Of a DNA stretch of 64,000 bases, positions 34,068 through 42,923 are shown piece after piece; within the stretch, counting starts at the first letter, position 1; each line of letters starts with the position of its first letter. The notes under the pieces were generated by a model. It ran no database searches. It was not told the DNA's origin and was given only the letters and a program-made list of their open reading frames with translations. Made by a program: the position numbers and the translations under genes. The stretch is from Bradyrhizobium arachidis (GTDB lineage Bacteria; Pseudomonadota; Alphaproteobacteria; Rhizobiales; Xanthobacteraceae), in NCBI RefSeq assembly GCF_015291705.1, contig NZ_CP030050.1, forward strand, positions 6,386,001 to 6,450,000. The letters are read 5' to 3'.

Positions 34068-34523
34068 ATGCTGAACGACATCTATAACAAGCGGATCATC
34101 GAGCTGGCCGGGAATATTCCGCGCCTCGGGCGGTTGTCCGACGCCGATGCCACCGCCACCGCCCACTCCAAGCTGTGCGGCTCGACCGTGAAGGTCGATC
34201 TCAAGATGGAGGGCGACATCGTCACCGACTTCGCCCATGACGTGAAGGCCTGCGCGCTCGGCCAAGCCTCTTCATCCATCATGGCAAGTCACGTGGTCGG
34301 CTCGACCGCGAGCGAACTCCGTGCGTTACGCGAAACCGTTCGCAAGATGCTGAAGGAGAATGGCGCGCCTCCTGAAGGCAAATGGGAAGAGATCAAGTTC
34401 CTCGAGCCGGTCCGCGACTACAAGGCGCGGCATGCCTCGACGCTGCTGACCTTCGATGCCGTGGTCGATGCGATCGACCAGATCGAGGCGAAGGCCAAGC
34501 AGCCGGCCGCGGCGCAGGGTTAA
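34068..34523 (+). CDS. IscU/SufU-like protein lacking one ligand Cys
   Basis: A 151-residue protein of the NifU N-terminal/IscU fold. Cys in SKLCGSTVKVDL and Cys in DVKACALGQASSSIMASH correspond to the first two scaffold cysteines. At the third position, where KCATLAW-type sequence occurs in SufU, this protein reads RHASTLLTFD with no Cys. It may carry clusters differently, act as a chaperone-like paralogue, or use another ligand. It is divergent from folE and stands outside any isc or suf operon. Confidence 0.82.
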   Translation: MLNDIYNKRIIELAGNIPRLGRLSDADATATAHSKLCGSTVKVDLKMEGDIVTDFAHDVKACALGQASSSIMASHVVGSTASELRALRETVRKMLKENGAPPEGKWEEIKFLEPVRDYKARHASTLLTFDAVVDAIDQIEAKAKQPAAAQG

Positions 34524-34534
34524 TTCCATCGGTG

Positions 34535-34623
34535 TCATTCCGGGGCGTCGCCAAGCGACGAACCCGGAATCCAGAGCTTGCCGATCGAGATTCCGGGTTC
34601 GCGCTGCGCGCGCCCCGGAATGA
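34535..34623. repeat. Intergenic palindrome, family D, copy 2
   Basis: Shares the ends TCATTCCGGGGCGTCGC and GCGCGCCCCGGAATGA with the copy at 32576-32677, with a different centre. Lies between the convergent scaffold and COG3904 genes. Confidence 0.8.
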
Positions 34624-34642
34624 TCTGCCAGGATTTAGGAGC

Positions 34643-35551
34643 TTACTTCTGCACCGCCGCAGCCGGCGTGGCCACGCTGCCGGTCGGCACCAGGGCTTCC
34701 GCCGTCTTGGTCGACTTGGCGGCCTGTGGCGCCTGCTCCGGTTCGGCGCCGAACCTCGCCTGCGTTTTCGGCGCCAGCTCAGCCATTGCCGGCGCGGAGA
34801 CGTCGACATGCGGCAGCACGTCGGCCACGAGATCGGTCGTCACGAGATTGGTGAGCTTGAGCTCGCCTGCGTCGAGTTCGTGCAGGTCTTCCCACGGCGG
34901 CACGCTAAGCGCGAGCGACAACAGATCGCCGGCACCGCCCATGTCAAAGGTGTATTTGGCGAGCCGGCCGATGTCGCGTTCCACGATCATCAGGTCCTGC
35001 GCGCTGTAGCTTGCCGCCTTGGCATCGTCGGCCCGGTCGCCCATCCAGATCTGGTGAACCCGGACATGGGCCGCATCGGGCACGTAGCGCTTCTTGCCGG
35101 CCAGCAGCAGGAACACGCACATGGATTCGCAATAGGCTTCAGGCGCCACCGCCGGACGGGCCGACTGCCCGCCGCGGTTCTGAACGCTGATCCCGACCGT
35201 GGTCAGAAGGCCAAGATTGCGGAAGCGCCGGCCGAGCGTGATCGCATCGTTGACGGAGCCGCCGCTGGAGTCGAGCACGACGGTGGCGCCGCCAAGCTGA
35301 CGCGCGCGCGCGAATTCCTCGAAATCCTTGGGGGTATCGGACGTGATGATCCCGACCGCGCTGACCCACCCACGGCAGTTGGGCTCGCAGGCGACCCAGT
35401 TGAACTTCATCGGCAGCTTGCGCTCTTCAAGCGCAGCGCCAGCCCGGGCAGACGATCCAAACGTCGCGATGGCCCCCGCCAGCGCGATACCACAGACGGC
35501 GGTTCCCACAAGCAACCAGCCGCGAAGATTGAGCGACGTCAGAAGTTTCAA
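34643..35551 (-). CDS. COG3904-like periplasmic protein, ClpP/crotonase fold
   Basis: A protein of about 302 residues with an N-terminal membrane anchor (GWLLVGTAVCGIALAGAIA). The central domain resembles ClpP-like proteases: VVLDSSGGSVNDAI (strand and turn), AYCESMCVFLLLAG (candidate nucleophile Ser with flanking Cys), and RVHQIWMG (His). The C-terminus is Pro/Ala-rich. TTG 35551 was chosen because GGGGAAGGG precedes it; an earlier TTG at 35575 is in frame. Substrate unknown; a protease or a non-catalytic binder are both possible. Confidence 0.75.
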   Translation of the reverse strand: MKLLTSLNLRGWLLVGTAVCGIALAGAIATFGSSARAGAALEERKLPMKFNWVACEPNCRGWVSAVGIITSDTPKDFEEFARARQLGGATVVLDSSGGSVNDAITLGRRFRNLGLLTTVGISVQNRGGQSARPAVAPEAYCESMCVFLLLAGKKRYVPDAAHVRVHQIWMGDRADDAKAASYSAQDLMIVERDIGRLAKYTFDMGGAGDLLSLALSVPPWEDLHELDAGELKLTNLVTTDLVADVLPHVDVSAPAMAELAPKTQARFGAEPEQAPQAAKSTKTAEALVPTGSVATPAAAVQK

Positions 35552-35779
35552 ACTGGTCCCTTCCCCAAGCCCCAAAGCGATTCAGGCAAGCCCCGTTTTG
35601 CGTTCCATGAGTCTACACACGGACGTCATAAAAATGGTATCCGGGGGAATACAGATCGTCCATAGGTACTTGCTGCACTGCTCCCAAAAAGCACGTAAAA
35701 TATGGCGCGCAAACAACAGCTTGCGGTTCCCTGCACCGGAACCGTGCAGCACCTCGCTCAACGTCGCGGCAAAGCGCAC

Positions 35780-36118
35780 ATGAAGCATTCAGCCTGCGAA
35801 CATTGTTCCAATCCAGTCGAGGGCGCACTCCGGCTCCCACGCAGATTCGGCCGCGCGCTGATCTGGCTCTACCGCCACACGCTCTCGCCGCTGGTCGGCT
35901 ACAATTGCCGGCACCTGCCGACCTGCTCCGTCTACGGCGACGAAGCAATCGGGCGGTTCGGGCTTTGGGCCGGCGGCTGGATGACGCTGGCGCGCCTGCT
36001 CCGCTGCAACCCGTTCGGCACGTCAGGCATCGACAACGTGCCGCTCAACGCACCGCAGGGCGCGCACTGGTATCTGCCCTGGCGCTACGGCCGCTGGCGC
36101 GGCGTCAACGCCCAGTAA
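35780..36118 (+). CDS. yidD: Membrane protein insertion efficiency factor YidD
   Basis: A 112-residue YidD-family protein, thought to assist YidC in inserting inner-membrane proteins. The signature is clear: IWLYRHTLSPLVGYNCRHLP, then TCSVYGDEAIGRFG, and a trailing RLLRCNPFG. The start at MKHSACEHC was chosen by family length; the frame stays open 26 codons upstream. It stands alone rather than next to rnpA, as is common in this group. Confidence 0.9.
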   Translation: MKHSACEHCSNPVEGALRLPRRFGRALIWLYRHTLSPLVGYNCRHLPTCSVYGDEAIGRFGLWAGGWMTLARLLRCNPFGTSGIDNVPLNAPQGAHWYLPWRYGRWRGVNAQ

Positions 36119-36238
36119 AGCGTGCGCATTTTCCCGATCACGCCGGCGTTTGCTGCGGTGCTCTGCGCATCGCTGCCCCGAGCGGAACCGGAACTTTCGC
36201 CTCGCGTTGTTGTGATGCTCCCCCGGGAGGAGACAACA

Positions 36239-36457
36239 ATGCGCTGGAAAATCAGCCCTCATTTTCACTTCAAGCCTGGTCCCCGTTCCGGTCCCGGCGG
36301 GCATCATCATAATCACGATCCCAGAACCCTCGACATGCTCGCTATCATCGCCCTGCTGGTGCTCGCGGCCGGCTCCGGCTGGTACCTGGCAACGAGCTTC
36401 GCCACGCCGCCGAGCTCCACGGCCTTCATCGTGCCGAGCCAGAGCGTGCACTGGTAG
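36239..36457 (+). CDS. Small His-rich membrane protein
   Basis: A 72-residue protein with a strong ribosome site (GGGAGGAGAC). The N-terminus carries a Gly/His cluster (GPGGHHHNHDP), followed by a single helix (MLAIIALLVLAAGSGWYLA). The His cluster could bind a metal ion. It lies between yidD and the convergent reductase gene. Function unknown. Confidence 0.65.
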   Translation: MRWKISPHFHFKPGPRSGPGGHHHNHDPRTLDMLAIIALLVLAAGSGWYLATSFATPPSSTAFIVPSQSVHW

Positions 36458-36458
36458 A

Positions 36459-37415
36459 TCAGAGATCAAGCACCAGCCGATCGGCGTCCGATCCTACGAC
36501 GCAGACCATGAGATAGCGCTCGCGCTCGTAAGGCGACAGGATGCGGTCGCGGTGCACGGGCTTGCCCTCGATCCAGCCGACTTTGCAGGCGCCGCAGATG
36601 CCGCCGCAGCACGAGGTGGCGACGTCGACGCCGCCTTCCTGCAACGCGGCCAGCATGGTCTGGCCGGCCCGCACCTCGATCTCCATGCCGGAGCGCGCCA
36701 GCAACAGCGTAAAGGGCTTTGCATCCGGATCGATCACAGGTGGCGGCGCGACGAAGCGCTCGACATGAACATTCGCCGCGGGCCACGCTGCCGTTTGCCG
36801 CTCGAAATCATCGGTCATGCCTTCCGGGCCGCAACAGGCGACCAGCGTGTCCGATCCCCCCTCCCCTACGAGCGCTGCGAGATCAGGACGCCCGGTCCGG
36901 GACGTTCGATGCACGACCACGCGCCCCTCTTCGATCAGCGCGCCGAGATGCGCGGCCAGCGGCACCTCCTCGCGCACGATCAGATGCAGTGTGAAGCCGG
37001 CCTGCTCCGTTCGCTCGAGATGCCGTGCCATGGACAGGAACGGCGTCACGCCGATGCCGCCGGCCACGAACACATAGCGTGCGATGCGCGCATCGGGCGT
37101 CATGCCGCCGCGCGGCAGCGAGACGCCGATGACGTCGCCGGGCCTGACCTCGTCGTGCAGCACGCGCGAGCCGCCGCGCCCCTCCGCCTCGCGCTTCACG
37201 GCGATGACATAGCGCGTATTGTCGGCGGGCTCGTTGCACAACGAATAGGTACGCACGAGCCCGTTCGGCAGATGCAGATCGATATGCGCGCCGGGCTTGA
37301 ACGGCGGTAGTTCCCAGCGATCGGGATCGACCAGGGTGAACAGCTTGATCCCGCGGCCTGCCTCCTCGATGTCGGCGACGACCGTCTTGACCGTCGTGAT
37401 CGGACGCACCTTCAT
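36459..37415 (-). CDS. VanB/PDR-type reductase with 2Fe-2S domain
   Basis: A 318-residue flavin-dependent oxidoreductase. Domains in order: flavin-binding barrel with RTYSLCNEP, NAD-binding domain with GGIGVTPFLSMA and CCGPEGM, and a C-terminal plant-type ferredoxin with SCCGGICGACKVG plus a last Cys in YLMVCVVG. Such proteins pass electrons from NADH to a Rieske or other oxygenase. No oxygenase gene is nearby. ATG 37415 overlaps the stop of the upstream MOSC gene (ATGA). Confidence 0.9.
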   Translation of the reverse strand: MKVRPITTVKTVVADIEEAGRGIKLFTLVDPDRWELPPFKPGAHIDLHLPNGLVRTYSLCNEPADNTRYVIAVKREAEGRGGSRVLHDEVRPGDVIGVSLPRGGMTPDARIARYVFVAGGIGVTPFLSMARHLERTEQAGFTLHLIVREEVPLAAHLGALIEEGRVVVHRTSRTGRPDLAALVGEGGSDTLVACCGPEGMTDDFERQTAAWPAANVHVERFVAPPPVIDPDAKPFTLLLARSGMEIEVRAGQTMLAALQEGGVDVATSCCGGICGACKVGWIEGKPVHRDRILSPYERERYLMVCVVGSDADRLVLDL

Positions 37416-37933
37416 GCCGCGTTCCGCACGATGTCGCCGACCTTCACGAGGCCGCCTTGCAGGATTTTGCAATTAAGGCCCGAGCGGTTGATCAGGGGAT
37501 CGAAGATCGCCTTGCCGGTGATCTCCTCGATGTGTCGGCACGGCACCGACAGCCGCGTCGCCTCCAGCAAGGTCTCGCCCAGCCAGAAGCGGCGGCCGAC
37601 CAGATGGTTCAACGGCACGCCCTCGACCGTGACGTTGCGCCGGTGTTCCTCCGGTCTGAGCTCGATGCCGGCGTCGCGCTTGAGCGCGACCAACGTTTCG
37701 AGCTCGAACAGGGTGACCTGCCGGCCCTCCTCCGGCTTGTGCGAGTAAAACCCCTCTTCGTTGCCGATCATATAGCGATCGCCTTCAATGCCCCGGCCGG
37801 CGACGAGATTGATTTGCTCCGCCGCGCGCATCGGCAGGAACGCACGCGGGGTGAAATGAAGGAAACGCACCACGCCGGTCCAGCCGAGCTGCGTTGCGTT
37901 GTGCGCCGAGCCGGCACTGACGGTATCGAGCAT
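37412..37933 (-). CDS. MOSC domain protein
   Basis: A 173-residue stand-alone MOSC protein, related to the C-terminal domain of molybdenum cofactor sulfurase. The conserved Cys lies in RLSVPCRHIEEITGK, and the fold segments (NLVAGRGIEGDRYM, EEHRRNVTVEGVPLNHLVGR) are intact. It probably binds molybdenum cofactor or a sulfur species. A strong AAGGGG site precedes the ATG. It overlaps the reductase start, and MOSC-ferredoxin reductase pairs are known as fusions elsewhere, so the two may form one enzyme. Confidence 0.88.
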   Translation of the reverse strand: MLDTVSAGSAHNATQLGWTGVVRFLHFTPRAFLPMRAAEQINLVAGRGIEGDRYMIGNEEGFYSHKPEEGRQVTLFELETLVALKRDAGIELRPEEHRRNVTVEGVPLNHLVGRRFWLGETLLEATRLSVPCRHIEEITGKAIFDPLINRSGLNCKILQGGLVKVGDIVRNAA

Positions 37934-37988
37934 GACAATTCCCCTTGGGTGAACGATGGCGCGCCGCCGGCAGCGACGCGCCGCGGGA

Positions 37989-39302
37989 TCAGGTCAGTTC
38001 CTTGTTCGCCATCTCCGGCGCGAAACTGGTTGCAGTCGCGGTGATGGCGGCGCAGGCAATGAGCAAGAGCGAGACCGGCCAGGTTGCGCCCCCACTCCAG
38101 GCCATCAGAGACGCCGCAATCAGCGGCGTCAACCCGCCGCTCAGGGCCGCACCGACCTGGAAGCCGAGCGATGCGCCGCTGTAGCGCAGCCGCGCGGAGA
38201 ACAACTCGGAATACCAGGGCGCACCGATGCCGAACATCACCATCTGACCGAACGTGATCGCGACCACGATGGTGCAGACGACGATGGCGGGATCGCGGGT
38301 GTCGAGCAACCAGAACAGCGGGAAGGCAAACAGCGCCGAGAAGGCGCAACTCGCATAGAACATCGTCTTGCGGCCGACGAGGTCCGACAGCCAACCGAAC
38401 AGCGGAATGGCAAACAGCGCAACCAGCGATGCGGCGAACGCACGGTTCAGGACCACCGCGCGCGGCAGCCCCAGATTGGCCGTGGCGTAGGACATCACGA
38501 ACACGCCGCCGATGCTGGCATAGGCGATCTCGGAGATCTTCAGACCGACCGCGGTGAAGAACGGCCTGCGGTGATGCCTGAAGATCTCGACTAGAGGCAT
38601 GCTTGCGACTTCCCTCTTGGCCTGGACCTGACGGAAGGCGGCGGTCTCCTCCATGTTGAGACGGATGTAGAGACCGACGCCGACCAGGAGGATCGAGATC
38701 AGGAACGGAATGCGCCAGCCGTAAGTCATGAAGTCGCTTTCCGGCAGGCTCGCCACCAGCGCGAACATGCCGATCGCGGCCAGATTGCCGATGGGATTGC
38801 CGACCTGCACCATGCTGCCGAGTAGTCCGCGACGATGTGTCGGACAGTTCTCGACCACCATCAGCACGGCCCCGCCCCACTCACCGCCGAGACCGATGCC
38901 CTGGAGAAAACGCAGGCCGATCAGCAGCAGCGGCGCGGCGATGCCGATCTGTTGGTAGGTCGGCAGCAGGCCGATCAGGAAGGTGCCGATACCCATCACC
39001 ATGATGGTGATCGCGAGCATCGCCTTGCGGCCGACCCTGTCGCCGTAATGACCGAAGATCGCAGCACCCAGCGGCCGCGCCAGGAAGCCGACCGCATAGG
39101 TGCCGAAGGCCGCGATGGTGGCGAGCGTGGGATTGCCGGCGGCGAAGAAGACCTTGTTGAACACCAGCGCGGTCGCCGTGCCGTAGATGAGGAAGTCGTA
39201 CCATTCGACCGCGGTGCCGATCACGCTCGACCACACGATCCGTCGCAAGCTCGCCGCCTCGTCCGGCGCTACGTTCAGGGTTACGTCGTCTGCTACGGTC
39301 AT
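37989..39302 (-). CDS. MHS-family MFS transporter
   Basis: A 437-residue transporter with 12 predicted helices. The metabolite:proton symporter motifs are present: IGTAVEWYDFLIYG at the start, GHYGDRVGRKAML in loop 2-3, and LRFLQGIGLGGEWGGA. The family imports organic acids, betaines and aromatic acids with protons. It lies 55 bases upstream of the MOSC gene on the same strand, so it likely supplies the substrate of this cluster. ATG 39302 was chosen from the family N-terminus. Confidence 0.9.
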   Translation of the reverse strand: MTVADDVTLNVAPDEAASLRRIVWSSVIGTAVEWYDFLIYGTATALVFNKVFFAAGNPTLATIAAFGTYAVGFLARPLGAAIFGHYGDRVGRKAMLAITIMVMGIGTFLIGLLPTYQQIGIAAPLLLIGLRFLQGIGLGGEWGGAVLMVVENCPTHRRGLLGSMVQVGNPIGNLAAIGMFALVASLPESDFMTYGWRIPFLISILLVGVGLYIRLNMEETAAFRQVQAKREVASMPLVEIFRHHRRPFFTAVGLKISEIAYASIGGVFVMSYATANLGLPRAVVLNRAFAASLVALFAIPLFGWLSDLVGRKTMFYASCAFSALFAFPLFWLLDTRDPAIVVCTIVVAITFGQMVMFGIGAPWYSELFSARLRYSGASLGFQVGAALSGGLTPLIAASLMAWSGGATWPVSLLLIACAAITATATSFAPEMANKELT

Positions 39303-39658
39303 CGATCTCTCCAAAAGGTACCGGCGCCTGGGAAAAGCAGTTGGTTCGGTCCGTGGAGCCCATCGGCAGCCAGGACGGTAAAAATCGATCATGTTTACTA
39401 TTGGAAATCAACGCCACGGAACGCGGCAACTGCCGTCGATCACGGCAAAGGGCATGAAATGCACTAATTTTCGGCTGATTTCTGCGATATACCAGCAAGC
39501 CTGCTCACATTATCCGCGTCATTGCCTGAAATTTCTGCGCAAGAGTTTTCTATTGGAATACGCTTGCGGGCAGCCGGACCGGCCGATCCGCGCCATCGGG
39601 CTGGCAGTTGGGCGGCATCTGTTGCAAAAGAAGCCCCAGCAGTTCGGGAGATTCATGC

Positions 39659-40216
39659 GTGCTTGACGTCAGCAAAGCGACAGCGGTCGGGGCCAATATC
39701 CGCCAGGCGCGGATTGCCAAGGGCTTGACACTGGACCAGCTTGCCAAGCAGAGCGATCTCACCCGCGGCTACATCTCCCTGGTCGAGCGCAACCTGAAGA
39801 TCCCTTCCCTCGCCGCGCTGCTGCGGATGGCCGCTGCGCTCGAGGTCAATGTCGCGAACTTCTTCGATCCGAACGCCGAGCCCGCGCCGCGCTATACGCT
39901 GTTCCGCCGCGAAGGCGGCAACGTCCCGCTGTTTCAGGACACGTTTGGTGTCGTGCCGCTGGCGACCGGCCGCACCCGCAAGATGATGGAGCCGTTCCTG
40001 CTGAGCCCGCCGCACAAGGCGGCAACGCGCGCCTCGCATGCCGGCGAGGAACTACTGTTCGTCATCAACGGCAAGATCGCGATCAAGCTCGACGGCGAGG
40101 AGCTGACGCTTGGCAAGGGCGATTGCCTGTATTTTTCAGGAGAGACCCCGCACGAGGTCAGGAGCCTCGGCCGACAGAAAGCGGAAGTGCTCGTCGTCGT
40201 GGCCCAGACGCCCTGA
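39659..40216 (+). CDS. XRE-cupin transcriptional regulator
   Basis: A 185-residue regulator. Residues 8-65 form an HTH (NIRQARIAKGLTLDQLAKQS, then RGYISLVERNLKIPSL), and residues 110-180 a cupin domain (HAGEELLFVINGKIAIKLDG, YFSGETPHEVRS) that should bind a small ligand. Start is a GTG preceded by GGGAG. It is divergent from the MHS-transporter operon and is its probable local regulator. Confidence 0.9.
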   Translation: MLDVSKATAVGANIRQARIAKGLTLDQLAKQSDLTRGYISLVERNLKIPSLAALLRMAAALEVNVANFFDPNAEPAPRYTLFRREGGNVPLFQDTFGVVPLATGRTRKMMEPFLLSPPHKAATRASHAGEELLFVINGKIAIKLDGEELTLGKGDCLYFSGETPHEVRSLGRQKAEVLVVVAQTP

Positions 40217-40239
40217 CGCCTGATTTCAGCAAACAGCCC

Positions 40240-40337
40240 AAAGCGCGATGAGGTTTGGATGAACCGTCATCGCGCTTTAGCTTGTTGTTTACGCATGATC
40301 TTTCCGGAAAACCGCTTCGCACTTTTCCGGATCATGC
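40240..40337. repeat. Intergenic palindrome, family B, copy 1
   Basis: Two consecutive palindromes: AAAGCGCGATGA...TCATCGCGCTTT at 40240-40278, then GCATGATCTTTCCGGAAAA...TTTTCCGGATCATGC at 40293-40337. A diverged copy is at 58711-58817. It lies between convergent genes and could end transcription in both directions. Confidence 0.85.
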
Positions 40338-40338
40338 T

Positions 40339-41553
40339 TTAGCGGAACCAGAAGAAGCGCCCGGGCGGCGGCGGGATCGGCTCGGGCGGACGCGGTCGCT
40401 TCGGGCGCGGTGGTCTCGGCGGCGGCTCGGCGGACGAGGTGGCCTCCGCGGCCGGCACGATCTCGCTGCCCGGCACCTTCACCGACAGCAGCAGATTCGA
40501 TTCATTCATGCGCCAGCGATAGCCGACGCCGAAGTCGATCGGCTGGGCGCGCGTGAACAATTCGGCGTAGCGCTCCTGATAGCGCCCGGGGAATTCGTCG
40601 ATCGGTCCGAGATAGCGGCCGAACGGGAAGAACCGCCACTGCCGCGCGCTGTAGTTCGCAAGCGGAATGCCGGAATCGTCCTGGATGATGGTCGCGCTGT
40701 TGGCGAGCAGCCAGTCGCGCGCGACGGTGAAGTTGCCGGAGTGCAGCAGATACGACGCGCTCTTGAGCAGGCTGTTGCCGGGCCCGAGCGTCTCGCAGAA
40801 CCTCAGGAAGCCCGCTGCGCGCGCGCTCGCGTTGGAGAGATCGGCGGAGAAATAATACAGCGTGCGGGCTTCCCCATCGGGGCCTGCAAAGGTGATGCGG
40901 ACGCCGCGCGTCGCGCTCGGTCCCGGATTGTCGTTGCCGACATGCATCCCGCCCTTGTTGTCGAGCGCGACCATCTCGACGTTGCGGATGGTCTTGCCGG
41001 AGCGCGCGAGGAAGACATAGAGGATCGGCAAGGTGCCGCTGACCTGGTTGGTGTGCAGGTCGACCTTCATCTGCTTGGTGATGAAGAAGGAGAAGCTCAG
41101 GATCGAGCCGAGCGAGCGCTCGACGTTGTAGAGCGCGGCGCCGACCGAACCGCGCGGCAACCGCGTCAAATCCGGCACGGTGCCGACCGGCTCCAGGGCG
41201 CCGAGCACATAGGTGCTGGCCTTGGAATAGAAGGCATCAGCGTAGAGGAAGTCAGGTCCGCTGAACAAATAGAACATGGTCGGCCTGGGCGCGGTCAGAT
41301 TGACGTCGGCCCAGCTCCGGATCTTCGCGAGCTGGCGCTGCTCGAGCTGGGCGAAGGCGCCGTCGAAGAATTTGGCGTGGCGTTGCCAGCCTGGGTCCCT
41401 CGTGAGCGGCACCAGCGGCGAATCCGCCGAAGGCTGCATGCCCGCAAGGAAGCGCGCGGTGTCGTCGAAGGTGACCTCGGCCGCACGCGCCGACGCGATG
41501 GCCGCAGCCAGGAGGGCAAGAGCGACGGCCGCAACTCTCATGGGTCGAAACAT
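40339..41553 (-). CDS. Unknown secreted protein, 404 residues
   Basis: I do not recognise the family. A signal peptide (VAAVALALLAAAIASARA) is followed by a mixed domain with TMFYLFSGPDFLYADAFYSK, VGAALYNVERSLGSILSFSF and TRGVRITFAGPDGEARTLYY. The C-terminal 40 residues are Pro/Arg-rich with a final FFWFR. It starts two bases after the stop of the APC permease, so the two are cotranscribed. It may be a periplasmic binding or sensing partner for the permease, but nothing proves it. The ATG at 41541 is an alternative start. Confidence 0.75.
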   Translation of the reverse strand: MFRPMRVAAVALALLAAAIASARAAEVTFDDTARFLAGMQPSADSPLVPLTRDPGWQRHAKFFDGAFAQLEQRQLAKIRSWADVNLTAPRPTMFYLFSGPDFLYADAFYSKASTYVLGALEPVGTVPDLTRLPRGSVGAALYNVERSLGSILSFSFFITKQMKVDLHTNQVSGTLPILYVFLARSGKTIRNVEMVALDNKGGMHVGNDNPGPSATRGVRITFAGPDGEARTLYYFSADLSNASARAAGFLRFCETLGPGNSLLKSASYLLHSGNFTVARDWLLANSATIIQDDSGIPLANYSARQWRFFPFGRYLGPIDEFPGRYQERYAELFTRAQPIDFGVGYRWRMNESNLLLSVKVPGSEIVPAAEATSSAEPPPRPPRPKRPRPPEPIPPPPGRFFWFR

Positions 41554-41555
41554 GT

Positions 41556-42923
41556 CTATTCGCGATTGTGTGACGTGCCAGCGGCGACCGGCCGCCTGCG
41601 GAAAATAGCATAAATCAACAAGCCCGAGACCATGACGAGCATCCCGGCGAGCGACTGAATAGGCCGCTCGGTCAACAGGTAGTACATCATGAAGGCGGTC
41701 ACGAGCAGGAAAACGAGCGGCGTGAACGGGTATCCCCAGGTGCGATAGGGCCGCGGCAGCTCGGGATTGGTGATGCGCAGCTTGATGACGCCGGCAACCG
41801 TGAAGAACGAGCAGAACAACAGCGCGAACTGGATGAAGTCGAGGACAGCCTCGAAGCTGCGCGTGAACAGCAGCAGGTTGGCCACCGCGAGCTGAAACAG
41901 GATGGCATAGGCCGGCGCGCCGCTGACCGACCGCTTCGAGAACACGCGCAGCGCCGGAATGTCCTCCCCCATCGTCATCATCACGCGCGGGCCGATCCAC
42001 ATCATCGCGCTGATCGAGGAGATCAGGCCGACGCAGATCATGGCACCGACGATGCGGCCGCCGAGGCTGCCGAAGATCGCTGTGCCGGCGACGCTGGCGA
42101 CGTCGAGCTGGCCGGCGAGCGCGCTGACGGGCGTTGAGTAGAGGAATACGGCGTTGAGCGCGACATACAGCACCAGCACGATCAGCGTGCCCGCGAGCAG
42201 CGCGCGCGGCAGGCTCTGCTGCGGCGTGTTCATCTCGCCGATGATGTAGGTCGCGGCGTTCCAGCCCGAGAACGAGTACATCACGAACACGAGCCCGATC
42301 GCGAAGGGAGCGCTGACGATATGCACGAGATCGCCCGGCTGCGGCGTGAAGGCAATCGGCTGCGGCACGCCGATGATGAAGCCGGCAACGAGGAAGGCGA
42401 CGATCAGCACGACCTTCAAAATGGTCGAGATCAGCTGGAAGGTCGAGGAGTGCCTGACGCCGGTCAGCTGCACGAGCGAGACCAGCCACACCACGCCGAT
42501 GGCGAGCGGGATCGGCTGCAGATCGGGGATGACCGATTTGGCGTATTCGCCGAACGCCATCGCCGCGAGCGCGACGGGCGCCGCAAAGCCCACCGTCGCC
42601 GAGACCCAGCCGGCGAGAAAGCCGAAGGCGGGATGATAGGCGCGGCCGAGGAAATTGTACTCGCCGCTCGAGCGCGGAAACATCGCCCCGAGCTCGCTGT
42701 AGGAGAATACGCCGCACAACGCGACGACGCCGCCGACTGTCCACAGCAGCAGGATCGAGAAGCCGGACGGGATGTCCTTGACCTGGAAGCCGAGGCTGGT
42801 GAACACGCCGACCCCGATCATGTCGGCAACGACGATGGCGGTTGCGACCAGAGCGGAGACCCCCGACCCGCGTCCGGTCAGCCGGCCAGTCCAAGGCGCA
42901 GTACCCGCATCTGATGCCGTCAT
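41556..42923 (-). CDS. APC-family amino acid permease
   Basis: A 455-residue transporter with about 12 helices. TM1 carries the APC substrate motif (IVVADMIGVGVFTSLGFQ), and the conserved stretch FSYSELGAMFPRSSGEYNFL follows TM2. It should import amino acids or related amines with protons or sodium. The last gene of its transcript is the unknown secreted protein. A gene-free gap of about 330 bases lies upstream. Confidence 0.88.
   Translation of the reverse strand: MTASDAGTAPWTGRLTGRGSGVSALVATAIVVADMIGVGVFTSLGFQVKDIPSGFSILLLWTVGGVVALCGVFSYSELGAMFPRSSGEYNFLGRAYHPAFGFLAGWVSATVGFAAPVALAAMAFGEYAKSVIPDLQPIPLAIGVVWLVSLVQLTGVRHSSTFQLISTILKVVLIVAFLVAGFIIGVPQPIAFTPQPGDLVHIVSAPFAIGLVFVMYSFSGWNAATYIIGEMNTPQQSLPRALLAGTLIVLVLYVALNAVFLYSTPVSALAGQLDVASVAGTAIFGSLGGRIVGAMICVGLISSISAMMWIGPRVMMTMGEDIPALRVFSKRSVSGAPAYAILFQLAVANLLLFTRSFEAVLDFIQFALLFCSFFTVAGVIKLRITNPELPRPYRTWGYPFTPLVFLLVTAFMMYYLLTERPIQSLAGMLVMVSGLLIYAIFRRRPVAAGTSHNRE

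Noticed and set aside
41600..42894. Long Arg-rich open frame antisense-shifted within the APC permease gene
   Set aside because: It is Arg/Ala-rich low complexity from the GC-rich third position; the APC frame carries clear family motifs.
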